A model generated the notes under the pieces. It saw nothing but the letters and a program-made list of their open reading frames with translations. It was not told the origin of the DNA and did no database searches. 64,000 bases of DNA. Origin: Acheta domesticus (taxonomy: Eukaryota; Arthropoda; Insecta; Orthoptera; Gryllidae). The stretch lies in the NCBI GenBank assembly GCA_031308135.1, contig JAHLJT010000631.1, positions 150,347,425 through 150,411,424 on the forward strand. Reading direction: 5' to 3'. Positions 31,335-42,516 of the stretch are shown here, piece by piece. Position 1 is the stretch's first letter; every line of letters begins with the position of its first letter. The position numbers were made by a program, and so were the translations under genes.

Positions 31335-32225
31335 CAGAGTGTTTTTTTTATCGTTCGCCGAAGATTCCGGCCGCGTCGCCCGGGCAATCGAGGGCTCATT
31401 CGCCCGGCAAATCGCTGACTCAACTCCCGTGCTACCCAAGAATTATCGCTGCGCCGCTTAACGTATCTTAAAGAAGATGATGAAAGTGATGTCCTTCGGC
31501 TCGAATGCATTCTTGGCACCTCCGAAACACATTCTGATTCACCCTTTGAAGTAAGTCTCGAGGAATTGCTGCGATTTTCTCTTCAAAAGAGCGCCGGAGC
31601 TCTTCCTCCGAATGTGGGTTTTCTGCATACACCTGATCTTTCAAGTACCCCCACAGGAAAAAATCACAAGGAGATAGATCAGGTGATCTAGGAGGCCATA
31701 ACCCACGACTAATTATACGATCGTCACAATAAACATTATTTAAAAAGTTCATGGATCGAACAGCAGTGTGAGCAGTTGCCGAATCCTGTTGAAAGTAACC
31801 ATAGTGCCTTTCTTCTGGTGTCAATTGTTCGAAGAATAATGCCAATATTTGATGTATGTAAACGTCAGCAGTAACGGTGGTGTTGAAAAAAATAGGTACG
31901 ATAATTCTTGTGAAACTCAACGCACACCACACTCCGATCTTTATGTCGTCATGTGGTTGTTCGTGAAGCTCAATTGAAGAGAAAATCGCAGCAATTCCTC
32001 GAGACTTACTTCAAAGGGCAAATCAGAATGTGTTTCGGAGGTGCCAAGAATGCATTCGAGCCGAAGGACACCACTTTCAGCATCATCTTTTAGATACGTT
32101 AAGCGGCGCAGCGATAGTTCTCGGATAGCACGGGAGTTGAGTCAGCGGTTTGCCGGGCGAATGAGCCCTCGACTGCCCGGGCGACGCGGCCGGAATCTTC
32201 GGCGAACGATAAAAAAAACACCCGG
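31335..32225 (-). mobile_element. Tc1/mariner-superfamily element, 891 bp, with 252-bp terminal inverted repeats
   Basis: The element is flanked by TA (31333-31334 and 32226-32227). The arms 31335-31586 and 31974-32225 are nearly perfect complements starting C(A/C)G(A/G)GTGTTTTTTTTATCG. The left arm includes the 3' coding end of a transposase on the minus strand. The right arm is an inverted duplicate of that same end, so the N-terminal coding half has been replaced. Removing the element with one TA leaves the Crypton-like frame open (ISNT into STEGQDL). It is a deletion derivative and cannot transpose on its own. Confidence 0.8.
31468..31970 (-). pseudogene. DDE transposase, catalytic C-terminal part (39-residue D-D spacing)
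   Basis: The frame reads LHEQPHDDIKIGVWCALSF at the truncated front (about 31914-31970), then GYFQQDSATAHTA with the second catalytic Asp. RSPDLSPCDFFLWGYLK holds the third acidic residue, and CIRAEGHHFHHLL is at the end. I count 39 residues between QQD and the Asp of PCDFF. Mariner normally has 34, maT 37 and rosa-like elements 41, so this is an unusual spacing class. The retained part is free of stops for 154 codons or more, suggesting a younger age than the LINE it sits in. The first catalytic Asp and the DNA-binding domain are missing. Confidence 0.75.
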
Positions 32226-32227
32226 TA

Positions 32228-32575
32228 TTTGAAATGTAAGATGTACACGATGAATTAGCCGCGGAATTCGTCAATTTCGAATGGATTGAACACACGTGTG
32301 TACTCATTAAAATATTTTCCTGAATAATTTTGGTTGTAACGTTCCACATAGTTTTGTTGGCATATTCTTTGTACTCTTCACAATCTAATCTTCGTATATT
32401 GCCTAAAACATGTGTAATTTCTTCATTTGTAGTTTGTGCTGACCATTCGTATTTTCTGTCTTGACAAAATTCTTGAAATTTCTTATACACACTTTTTCTG
32501 TTCCTTTTGCCATTTTTCGGCACTGAATCTTTAATAATAGATTCTATTTCAGAGTTTTAAACATTACCAAAACCA
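32228..32575 (-). pseudogene. Crypton-type protein, N-terminal region
   Basis: The minus strand reads VPKNGKRNRKSVYKKFQEFC, then ITHVLGNIRRLDCEEYKEY and TMWNVTTKIIQENI. This is the pattern of the N-terminal helical (core-binding-like) domain ahead of Crypton/DUF3504 tyrosine recombinases in insects. An upstream Met at about 32579 is followed by one stop. The frame continues into the TA-flanked DDE element and resumes beyond it with STEGQDLENNF before a stop near 31286. The catalytic domain is not present here. The window start (26-215) holds a catalytic-domain piece of the same type. Confidence 0.5.
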
Positions 32576-32774
32576 CACATTTTAATATTATATTGATGCA
32601 CAATAGCTATTTTGGTGGTGAAACAATTGCTATCGTTACCTTAAAAAGGTAAACAAAGGTTTTACAGCGATAAAAAAGGTAAACAAGCTAATGGCGATAA
32701 ACATCTGGGATTGGTTTAATTTGAATATATCCAGGCTTACCATTGGCTACTTACGACGCAGACAGACATGAGTG

Positions 32775-33114
32775 AAATAGTCATTGTAATATTTCTATAT
32801 ATTCCCTTCAAGCGTATCCTAGCAAAACGTTCACTGATCATATCATATTCCAATATACTCTTTCTTGTTTTCTTGGTCAGTATAAAACCTGTGCCATAAA
32901 GTCCTGTTCTTTCCTCACTACCACTGTAAATCATTGTGTAGTCCGATTTATCTATCCGTCCTTTACCTTGCCATCTCACTTCTTGTAGTGCTATTATATC
33001 AATATTATATTTAATCATTTCATTTCTTATTTCATCCATCTTTCCTGTTTTCATCATTGTTCTCACATTCCAAGTTACCACCTTCATATTGTAACACCCC
33101 GCACACTCTCTCAT
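32775..33114 (-). pseudogene. LINE ORF2, N-terminal endonuclease half
   Basis: The frame reads MKVVTWNVRTM, IDIIALQEVRWQGKGR with the catalytic Glu, TGFILTKK and SERFARIRLKG, then NITMTI where the insertion begins. These are motifs of AP-like LINE endonucleases, matched to the second half at 30508-30881. The Met at 33090 (MKVVTW) is the likely domain start, and the ORF extends to 33114. Confidence 0.85.
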
Positions 33115-33773
33115 CGAGTTCGGCGGGATGGATCTCAGGGCGTGACCCGACTCACCTGTGGATTTCTGTCTGCACTCATCTGTTGCCTCATACGCCCGGC
33201 TGAAATTTGGACAGGACGCATGCGTGACTGGGCATTTTCATGCATTAGGCAGTGAAACACTCTTTCCTGAGTTTCTGAATTTAATTAAAACAAAATGAAA
33301 GGTAATCAACGGGGTGAAGCCTCCTATAATTTGTAACAATATCTTAATTCTTATTTTGTATGTGTGTTTGTTATTGTCACGACAAGGCTTCTATAAAAGA
33401 AATTTAAAGAAAAAATGATCAGAATTTTTTTAATCGAACATAAAAATCAATTTATTTGTTCGTGCTTAATGCACTGCCGTATTGTTCAACAGGTTGCCTT
33501 AAAACTTTGTCAACTTAATGCTTGCAGGTGCTGGAAGAACATAGGCATAGTACTATTCTTGAAACTCCAGTAGATAGCGCTGCAGCACAAGATAGTGCTT
33601 CAGTTAAATGCAAATTTAAATGCAATTCCCAATCCACCTAAGCTTCATTGTCGCTGGGGGTTGCCGAGTGACGTAGGGCGAGGTCGAGGGGAAAAGAGAA
33701 GTGGGCAGCGCTAGTTGATGAGAGGAAAGGGAGAAAGAAAGAGACAAAAGGCAGAAGGAAAGAGACAAAAGAC
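33115..33773. other. LINE 5' flank and unassigned sequence
   Basis: 33115-33250 is GC-balanced and probably LINE 5' UTR. 33640-33773 is purine-rich on the plus strand. No ORF is supported. Confidence 0.4.
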
Positions 33774-34140
33774 GGATTCGATGGTGTGACGCGGATTCGA
33801 TGGTGTGACGGTTAGCGTGCCGGACTGTCATACCCAAGTTCGCGGGTTCAAACCCGATCGTGGATTTTTACGGGCGAAAAAATCCTTCGTACGCCTTCCG
33901 CGGGGGGGAAGTAAAGCCGGCTGGCCCATGTTAGTAGATTTACTTGCATGTAAAAGATCCTCAAGCCTAAATGACGCCTCTGAGCTAAATTCAAATCGCC
34001 TGTTTCGTCGCCCGAGATAATACCTTCTTTCTCCGCTAGGTGAAAGGAGCGTAGCGAAATTTGCGTGGTCAGACGGAAGAGCAGGCCTCATGGCCTGAGT
34101 CTCGCCACGTAAAATAAGGCAATTCAATTCAATTCAATTC
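33774..34140 (+). mobile_element. tRNA-derived SINE, about 365 bp
   Basis: A tRNA-like head (A-box GTGACGGTTAGCGTGCC at 33805; B-box GCGGGTTCAAACCC at 33842) is followed by a GC-balanced body. The 3' tail is four AATTC units (34121-34140) plus a run of nine A. Twenty bases at the very start are duplicated (GGATTCGATGGTGTGACG at 33776 and 33793). The anticodon-loop region CTGTCAT at about 33825 resembles tRNA-Asp, though the stem has decayed. It would be transcribed by pol III and mobilised by a LINE. Confidence 0.8.
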
Positions 34141-34640
34141 AAAAAAAAAGAAAAATAGAAGACACAGGAAAAAAGAGAAACAATTGAAAAGCGAGACAGG
34201 GGGGAAAGCGAGACAGGGGGGAAAGCGAGACAGTGGGGAAAGCGAGACAGAGGGGGAAAGCGAGACAGAGAGGAAAATGAGACAGAGGGGAAAGAGAGAC
34301 AGAGGGGAAAGAGAGGCAGGGGAAAGCGAGACAAAGGGGGAAAGCGAGGCAAAGAGGAAAGTGAGACAGAGGAGAAAGCGAGACAGAGGGAAAAGCGAGA
34401 CAGAGGGGAAAGAGAGACAGAGAGGAAACGGGAGACAAAGGGGAAACGGGAGACAGAGGGGAAAAAGGGAGTGGGGGCAAGGGAGAGAGTAGCGGGAAAG
34501 AGAGAGTTGGAGAAAGAGATAGAGGAAAATGAGAGACGGGAAAAGAGGATGGCAAGAGAAAGAGGAGAATAACGACAGAGGGGGTAGAGAAAGGGGGAAA
34601 GAGAGAGAGGGAAAAGTGAGTGGACGGATAGAGGGAGAGA
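34141..34640. repeat. Purine-rich minisatellite (GGGGAAAGCGAGACAGA units)
   Basis: About 500 bp of 16-19-bp purine units start immediately at the SINE poly-A. Long Leu/Ser/Pro-rich minus ORFs here are artefacts of strand bias. Confidence 0.9.
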
Positions 34641-35884
34641 GCAATATTTACATAATTATTTCTTCTGCTGCACCAACGCGCCGTGTACCAGCTTATTTAA
34701 GAGAGATGTTACTGTTTCATATACAAACCTATGCATATACGAAGAAATATGAGTAGTAGGGAAAGATTTGCGATGCTGCGAACAAACTTTTTTATAAACT
34801 GAAAGCGGCTCTGATACTCGCTTTCTGTTCCCTTGGTACCAAAAATTTGATTTGTTTTGAAAGACACTAAGGAGATTTTTACTTTAGTTACAAAAATTGC
34901 AGTGACCCTATTTACTACATTACATTTACTAACTACATTATTGATAATAGAAATTTCATATTCCGATTAAATTTGTTTTCTACTATTAGTTCAAGTTAAC
35001 TAATGTATTTTTTTATATAAAATTTCCCCCACAATTATGTGTGAAATATGAAAAAAAATACTTTCTCAAATCTCATACTTTCCCATCCTACCTGCCTCGC
35101 TCAATCGGAAAGGATTCCTTTGAGTCACGTCCTTAAAAGCTGTGCAAGACCGCCACACATTGGCGGTGCTCTTCTCGAGGTAATGCCACAGAGAATACAC
35201 CTCTATGGTTGGCGGACATTAGATTAATAATTCACAGCAATTTATAAGCGTTGACGTGGTGAAAAGTGTTTTCCACAGAGAGAAATAGAACTTTTTTACA
35301 GCAAATCATTTTAAATAGATCTCTTCCGATTTTACAGCATAAAAAACTGTAAATAAAGAGACTGTAAATTCTATGAGGCCCGACGTCACGTTATAGGTGG
35401 AGCTCCATACTGCTACGTCTTGACCAAGTAACAAAAATTGTGTATTTTAACGATTGGAGTACAGACGGTCCGTCATTGGACTTCTTAGTATATGTTAATC
35501 CCGTAATTGAGTTAGAATGGGTTAGTTCGAATGCGCGTATATCTAATAAGCACGAGCTTATTAGAGAAAACACGCACGGCCAAAAGAAGGCTTGTAATTG
35601 GAGTATCAGAGAACTAGCGCGAAATTTAATTGCGAAATGCACTTTACTGGTCACAATATCAGTCAAATATTTTTTATGATAAACATAAAAGTGTAATTTG
35701 CTTAAACGACTGAAATCGTTTACTACATCAAAACTACTAAAAAACTACTAAACAACTACATAAAACTACTACAAAACCATGTGTACTGTATCAGTTCAAC
35801 CAACACTACAACGTAGAGATAGTGATGCATATGTATTGTCTGCCTCCCAGGTATGAAGCATTATGAAGGTGCTAATAAATCATT
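34641..35884. other. Unassigned AT-rich sequence
   Basis: 34740-34860 faintly resembles a decayed HINE 5' region (GGGAAAGATTTGCGATGCTGCG). 35391-35680 has short ORFs on both strands without motifs. Nothing else was recognised. Confidence 0.4.
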
Positions 35885-36260
35885 ATGTTTCTTCAGTGAG
35901 AGCCCTCCACAGCCTTCCCGTGCAGCGAGGGGGCGCCAAGTGCGGCTCCGGGTGGGCTGATTGCGTGGTGCACTTAATCCCTTGATCGCATCCGAGGCTC
36001 TATTTGCAGGCTGATTCGTCCGCTCGACCCCGGCCATATTTGCCGGGCAGGATAATCAGCAGGGAATAATGGGGCCGCGTCCACCTCCCAGAAGAAGCCC
36101 GGGGCAACTTCCTCTCTGTGCCGCAGCAACTGAAGCGCGCCGGGCGAGAAGGGCTTCTGAAGATTATATTCCAGGGGACAGGAGACTATTCTGTCATTCA
36201 GCCGGATGCAGATGTGACGTGTGTCTCAAGTACTCCTCCGTAATAATGGCCTGTCCAGCA
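35885..36260. other. GC-rich segment, possible conserved non-coding element
   Basis: A GC-rich block with a 68-codon ORF at 36069-36275 that lacks recognised domains. It lacks the homopolymer bias of the other islands, so an exon or regulatory element is conceivable, but I see no splice-site pattern that makes the case. Confidence 0.3.
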
Positions 36261-37286
36261 ACGAGGTGGCAATAAAACAAAAACGATCAGACAAATGCGA
36301 TAAAACACGAGGAGGATGACAGCAGAGATTGGCTCTTAAGCTTCGAATTCTTCAATGTGATTGGTCGAAATCACGTGAATAAAATAGTCAGTGATAAAAA
36401 ATTGTGCATGTCGCTCCTTTGTTTGTAACATCTGCGTACGTTCTACGACATTAATAGTTAAATTATATTCATTAAACATCATAAAGTTTCATAAATGTAA
36501 TCTTATTTACAATTATTCTTTTTATTCCTTCCATTCATGATCACAAACAAATTCAGCTCTGGATTGCTCTGGATTTTATCCCGCCATTTTGAGGAGCTGT
36601 CAGAGACCTCCAAAAAATAATTTTAAGTAACCATCACAAATAGTTCAATAAAGTTTGTTCTATTCGTTAGTATCACTAGCCCCTTATTGAACGCATGAGC
36701 CATTTTATTTCTTCATATCTCTAGCGTAGGGGCAGGTTTCTCACTTTTAAGTCTTTTGTTCTCTGCAATATGCTTAATTATAAACGTTTGTTTCGTTACA
36801 GTTCCGCACTCGTTCTCAGAGTAATTTTGCTAGTACGTTCTTTTTTCAGAGATCCATTAGAATTTTGACGATTGAATATGGAAAAGAAAGTTTTACTCTG
36901 ACTGCACCGCCTCGTCAGCTATGACCTTCGACCTTCAACTGAAGCTCGCACACCAAATGTCTATATTCACGTGAAGCCACCTTTTCTTTGATATGAAAGG
37001 TCGGAAAATGCTGATGGGTACAAACATTACATTGCATGAGTTTGTATCCAATTTCAGTGAAAATAAATACAGGATTTTGGAATTTTAACTCAACAAAACT
37101 TCGAACTATGTCAATATTTACTCAGCACTGACTTGCTTTCTTTTATCATTTGTTACTTTGTTTATACAATTTTATACCGCTCATAATATATTTGAATGTC
37201 AAGACGTTTTAAAAATAGAAAAATGTGAAACTGAAAAAAGTTAGAAATTTGACATGCTTTCCATTACAGCATTAGTTGTTTATAAA
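36261..37286. other. Unassigned AT-rich sequence
   Basis: No gene or repeat was recognised. Confidence 0.4.
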
Positions 37287-38875
37287 CTAGTGGTCCTACA
37301 AAATGGCACAGACTTTCCCGTATTAGTTTGCTGTTTCTTTCGGTTTCAGCTAGCTATTCCAAACTCACATATTCTTGCCAGCTGCCTTCTATCACTGCAT
37401 AAACTACATTTTTTTGACATTTTCTTAATTTTTCGGTTTCTTAATGGTAGAACGGAAATATTTATTTGAGAATATTAAAGAAAAAAACTAAAAACTAGTC
37501 ATAAATGGCAATATTCTCTTAACAATTTTGTGCCGTTTTAAAGAAAATGGCGTTTTAGCACTACGCAAAATGCGAAATTTGAAGCTCGTTTTCTCAAAAA
37601 CATTTTAAGTTTTCAAAATACATAATTTGAAGTCATTTGAAGCACATTAATTCACAAATACAATAATGTTTACAAATTGCTGGTAATGTGTATATTAAAG
37701 ATGTGAGAAAGCTTTCACAAAAATTACATTTGTGTAATTTTTTAAATAAACAAAAATATACCCCAAAATTGACTTAACGACATATTAAAGAGTGCAATTA
37801 GAACTATCCGTTCCAAAACTTCGAAGAAAAAATTTTGATGCCATTTATGAGAAAATGACTTTTGAGCGTTTCTGAAAATGCGGAATTTTGAGCTAGTTTT
37901 CAAAGAAAACTGTTGAGTTTTCAAGAAACATTACTTGACATTATTTAAAGCGTATGTACTCATAATGTAAAAATGTCACCGATAAAGTATATATTAAAGA
38001 AGTGAGAGACAAGTAAAAAAATTACATTTTTGCAATGTTTCAAAAAACAAAATAATAGAGCTATATGGAGTTAATGTCATCTCATAGGGTCCATTTAGCA
38101 CTATCCCTACCAAAAGTTTAAAGACAAAATTTGGAGCCATTCTTGAGAAAATCTTGTTTTTTGTATTTTTTTTAAATTGCACTTATTACACGCAATATTG
38201 CGCGAAAAGTACTAAAATTTTCAAAAAAATGTACATGACATTAAAGAAAAAACTCACTGTGAAGAACAAATTTTATTTGAAGGAAAAATCCCTATCTGAA
38301 ATTTTGTAGTTGTAGGAAGTCGCCAAATAAAATTCAAACTTTTGCTATTTTCGAAAATTCAGAGTTAACCGTGAAAATCGGATCTATACCACTTTAATAA
38401 GTGCATTTTACTCTGTTCTTACAAGAAGTTTAAGGACAAAGTTTGAGCCGTTTTTGAGAAAATTTTGAAAATGTCCAGGGGGATTCATGTAACGTACCCC
38501 AAAATTTTACAGAATCTTTTTCAAAATCTCAAAACTTTGACTTTGTGTATTTGAAGAAACTGATCGACCGGGGAATATCCATTTTGGAAGAAGACGTACG
38601 TATGGTTTAGGCGCTTGCAATGTTCACAGACGGACGGACAGACGGACATTTTCCTTTCAATTGGGTTCTCGGTATCAAGAACCCACAAAAGAGGTGTTCT
38701 GGCTACACCACGAGTTAGATTTTTTCTTAATTTAGCAACTTATCCACTTTTTCGTTATCAGCGCCCGGCAACGAATTTTTTTCTGGCGAAAATTGGCCAT
38801 TTTTTCTCGCAACATTACATAACTTTCCCTATACTTCGTAAATCACTCGGTGTATACGTACGTATACGGGAAAGT
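37287..38875 (-). mobile_element. Full-length HINE, 1,589 bp
   Basis: In element orientation: 5' end ACTTTCCCGTAT at 38875, palindrome 38852-38867, GTCC/GTCTG microsatellite at 38627-38646, module boundaries near 38458, 38147, 37851 and 37543 (spacings 311, 296, 308), the conserved 3' segment, then 3' repeat, hairpin and CTAG ending at 37287. A T-run flanks the 3' end. It is co-linear with 13817-15402 and 47117-48701. Confidence 0.7.
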
Positions 38876-38880
38876 AAAAA

Positions 38881-39964
38881 TGAGTAAGAAGAACCCTCCC
38901 GGAAATGGATGTATGGGCGTAGGTACGCGAAATGCTTTACCGAAACGTACACCGAGTGACGTATGACGTGATGTATTTAAACGAGGTGAGCATACGAGCT
39001 TGCCACGATTTACATTGATGTCTCCAGTTTATGTACTTTGGCCCAAATGGATGTACGCATAAGCTTGAACTGGAATGTGCTTCATGTGTTCACGATGGAT
39101 CTGAAATTACACACAAATAATTTGTACATCGTGTGGACTGTTGTAGATGGATGTGCAAACATAGTTTGCGAAACAAGTGAATTACTTTCCTTGGAAAAAG
39201 TTCCTGTGGAAATCTTCCACGATTTTCTCTGAAATTGTCATGAACTGAACCCATGTAAAAATTTTGCATGTTTGAACTCAATTAATTATATTTATTGGCT
39301 TGTGATGGATTACTACACTAGAAGATAATCTCATTGCCTCAACCTAACCTAATCTGTGTGTTTTTGTTCTCAAACAGCAAAAACCTTTTCCCGGGAACAT
39401 TCATTGCAACTGGAATTGCAATGACTTGACTTCATTACATCATTTCCACATTCGGTGTTGTAGTGGATGCAGCGCGGTGTGAGGTCCGTTCTGCGAAGCG
39501 ACTACATACAGGGTCAGATCAGGTTTCAGGGGATTGTTTCTTGGGGGCAAATGAAAGTCAATGCACTTGTGAATGAATTTAATTTAATTCTTGAAATATT
39601 GATTAGTTTTACAAGTAGTTAGGTAGTAAGCCGGAGGACCAATGAATGTTTGTAATTAAAGGTTTCTTCTTTCTTGAAGTTTACACTTACAGTTTGATGA
39701 CAGTACAGCAAGCACCAACCCAGGTCAGACGGCTGAGTGTGTGTGTGCCGTCGGTTGAAATGGGCTGCGGATGTTGCGGCTGGTAGGCTGGATGTCACCA
39801 TGGGCGCGTACTCGACTGCTGGAGCGGCCCGTACTGTTGACTGGGCCAGGTGAAGGCCGATTCACGGGTGGCCCGAATGTTGATTGCGGCCTGCTGGGCG
39901 CGCTGATTGATTGCCGGAGCCTTGATAGGCAGAGCAAGGACAGCTGACTCGTTCGCAGGCTGCC
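38881..39964. other. Unassigned
   Basis: Short ORFs at 39038-39232 (plus) and 39090-39281 (minus) overlap in opposite directions with no motif. 39740-39930 is GC-balanced. No feature is supported. Confidence 0.35.
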
Positions 39965-40255
39965 TCACGAGTAGAGTAATAATTGTAGCAGCAGTAATAG
40001 TAGTTTGACGTAGAAGTGTGACTGCGTAGTTTCACATAATAGTGAACAGAGCAGTAATTGTAGCAGCAGTATATTAGTTTGACTTAGAAGTTGACATAGT
40101 AGTTGCAGTAGTAGTTACGACATAGAAGAAATGACATTGAAGTCGCAGTGAGATTGACTTAGTAGTTTGACATGATAGTGCTGACATAGAAGTTTGACAT
40201 AACAGTTGCGGAGTTTGACTGTTAGTTTCACATAGTAGAAATGACATTGAGTGGC
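39965..40255. repeat. Imperfect minisatellite of GTAGTTTGACATAGAA-like units
   Basis: AGTTTGACATAG, GACATAGAAGT and GCAGTA(A/G)TAGT variants recur with a spacing of about 15-40 bases. Two longer direct repeats share AGCAGTAATTGTAGCAGCAGTA-type sequence (about 39976 and 40051) and GAAATGACATTGA (40129 and 40230). Confidence 0.75.
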
Positions 40256-40399
40256 TCGTGGGAGCGAAGTTGCCGTATTTATTTGAACGTATGTTTCCGA
40301 GTGCAGAGGGGGAAGAGTCACGTGACAATTGCAGCTAGCCTATGATGTACAGTGAGACGTAGTGTGCCACAAGAAATGCTCGCTATTCGTTGTTATGTT

Positions 40400-40935
40400 T
40401 TGAAGTGTGTCACGTGACTTGTGGCGGCACTGGCTGTGCCCGCGATGGCTGTATCTCGTTAGCAAGGTTTGGTATTTTCTCACGGGAACCGCGATGCAGG
40501 TTGAGAGAAAAGGGCGGTTAAGGTGGGCGCGGGCGCGGGCGCGGGCGCGGCTGCCTAGCAGATGCGCTCGTAGTCGGCGAATATTAACGCCCGTATTGGT
40601 GCGGGAGGCACGTAGCGATATTTGGAATGTTTGTAAATATGTCTGGCTGCCGAAGACTGAGAAAGGGGCAGGTAAACGGCTAATGGCTTAAGGGCCGCGC
40701 GCCCGGCGCGTCGGCGGTGGGTAAATGCCCTACGCCCCTTCCACGGCTGCAGTACAATACACGGTGCGCGGCGCTTCGGCGCTTGCGGCAAAGAGGGCTC
40801 AACGAGAATTGTTTTGTTGCCTGAACATCTGTGTTTCATTTCTTATGTTTTTGTATAAACATGCTAGAGCCGTGAGAAACTTTGAAGGTGGGGCAGCCGA
40901 AGAATGTTGGCCGCGCGGGGGAAAGACAATTTGAG
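40400..40935. other. GC-rich CpG island with (GGGCGC)n
   Basis: The island contains four GGGCGC units at 40527-40551 and a CGCGCGCCCGGCGCG near-palindrome at about 40694-40712. ORFs on both strands overlap and have no motifs. It could be an unrecognised promoter or 5' exon. A TATA box or splice pattern is not clear. Confidence 0.45.
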
Positions 40936-41814
40936 GCTGCACCCTGCTGGCGAGTTTCCTTGTAATTGTTCGCGAGATTGAACAGGTGTATTTGGTGTAT
41001 TTTACGCCTGTAGGCCAGAAAGTTTTACGAAAGTTTTACATCGACAAAATGTGGCATAGAATTATTATTTCAAGTCCTTAATTTAAACTTTCATGCTCTC
41101 ATGTACATAATGGCAATGTGTACAAAAATGACTAATACTTGTTTAGGTATTAATAAGAAAATAATAATTCTCAGCTCCTGCTATTTATTTAGAATCTGAA
41201 CTTTTTATTCACTTTGAATTACTATTAACATTAACTATACATTTACGGGCTTGTGGTGTTTTACATTAGTACATTACTTTAGTAATTGATAATTTATGAC
41301 CAATCATTGTCAATTAATATGTACTTTTTGTTTAATATAAAGGTTATTTGTGTGCAATGTTTTTGTTATATTAAAAGTAAATAACAAAAATTATATTGAC
41401 AACAATTTTATGGATTTTGATAAAGAAAATATTTTTTATTATTCATTAATTGAGGATGCTTGGTGCTTTCTTTAAAAATATTCACACATTTTCTTTGCAA
41501 AACATTAAATAAATTAATAATACCATTCTACCAGCAAAGCACTACTTTTGGTGGATGGTTTCTTTCGTCATACTTCATTTTTTTACACTTTCTTCCCCAA
41601 TGTCTACGTATCATGGCTGCAAAATACTATGGGAAGTTATCCCGAAACTAATAAGATTCTAATGTTTCATACGAGGGTTGGGACACAAATCATGGCAACT
41701 TTTTTTTTTCCTTTTTCTAATAGAAATGTAATTGGATCAGAAAAAATTCATTCATCGCGTGAAATAAATGTTGAAGTAGGGTGTTGGGGCAGCAAAATAA
41801 CCTTCAAAATTATG
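40936..41814. other. Unassigned AT-rich sequence
   Basis: No feature was recognised. Confidence 0.4.
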
Positions 41815-42516
41815 TGCTGGGAGAGCTATAAATTTGCATTTTGCTACATAGGTTCTGGAATGTTCGGCCGATTTCTTTTTTTTTATAAATGGATTCCTTT
41901 TTTTAGAAGATTTATTCGAAGGAATAAGCAACAATTGAATTAATCGTCCATCTTTTTACCTGCTTCTCACGGGAAAGCAACCTTTTGTTAATTTTTCTGT
42001 AAGAAGTTTTGCTCGTTCTAGAGCTCACTTCACGCCGAAAATGTAAGTATTCTTTGAGGAAAGGTGGAGTGGCGACACTAGTCCCAACTTTTGAGAGTGG
42101 AACGTTAATACACGCTCTTTGGAATTTATTCCATGTGCAAGAGCAAAAGTGCTGGGACGTTACTGCATGACGTATAAATTTGGCGATAATGCCATTGTAG
42201 GTTAAAACGGAAATCTCCAAGCCATTTTCTTTGTGAATAATAGCATTTTGCGGTGAGGACCAAGTAGGAGCTGCCACCTGGTGGAGGGATGCTGAACTAA
42301 CAAGCAAATGCCGCCAAACCTATTTCAAAACACTCAGAGAAAATAGATGTATTTCGCGCTCTTCATCGTAACCAGCACGCGGGTTTGGAAAGTCCGACGA
42401 GGTACGTTTAAAATGCAAATTCTGAGCTGGTAATGAAGGCCAAATATTGTTATTAAAAACTAATCTCCCGGCACGGCGCCGAATTTGAATAATTTTTTTA
42501 TGCCAAAGTGCTAACG
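41815..42516 (+). repeat. Dispersed non-coding repeat, copy 1 (partner 53074-53826)
   Basis: It is collinear with the partner from GGGAGAGCTATAAAT to TGCCAA(A/T)GTG over about 700 bp, with indels. The best-conserved block (about 42393-42427) carries GGTACGTTTAAAATGCAAAT, including the octamer ATGCAAAT, and is preceded in both by CAGCACGCGG(G)TTTGGA. GTAGGAGCTGCC(A/C)CC and CGGCACGGCGC-like boxes are also shared. There is no ORF on either strand in common, so it is a repeat or a duplicated regulatory segment. Confidence 0.65.

Larger units (their letters stand above)
30882..32774 (-). mobile_element. Crypton-like insertion in the LINE endonuclease
   Basis: The segment separates MTI (32780s) from TVYAPSED (about 30880) of one endonuclease domain. 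Its right part encodes a Crypton-type N-terminal region (32228-32575) on the same strand. A DDE element interrupts it at 31335-32225. 32640-32710 has two AAAAAGGTAAACAA and two GCGATAAA repeats that could be a terminal or promoter region. The exact ends and any target duplication are not resolved; Cryptons often lack both TIRs and a clear duplication. Confidence 0.5.
28329..33114 (-). mobile_element. Non-LTR retrotransposon (LINE), nearly complete, with nested insertion
   Basis: The element runs from an N-terminal endonuclease start at 33114 to a 3' tail of GAAGAA repeats near 28329-28342, about 2.9 kb once the insertion at about 30882-32774 is removed. The order endonuclease, reverse transcriptase and C-terminal RRP(K)KRWKDD-like tail is standard for ORF2. 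No ORF1 was seen. The clade is not assigned; the proteins resemble those often mis-annotated as craniofacial development protein 2-like in arthropods. Confidence 0.8.

Noticed and set aside
34129..34644. 171- and 138-codon Pro/Leu/Ser-rich ORFs and a Gly/Glu/Arg-rich ORF
   Set aside because: They are strand-biased artefacts of the purine minisatellite.
39965..40255. CRISPR-like array
   Set aside because: Repeats are imperfect, spacing is irregular and the genome is eukaryotic; it is a minisatellite.
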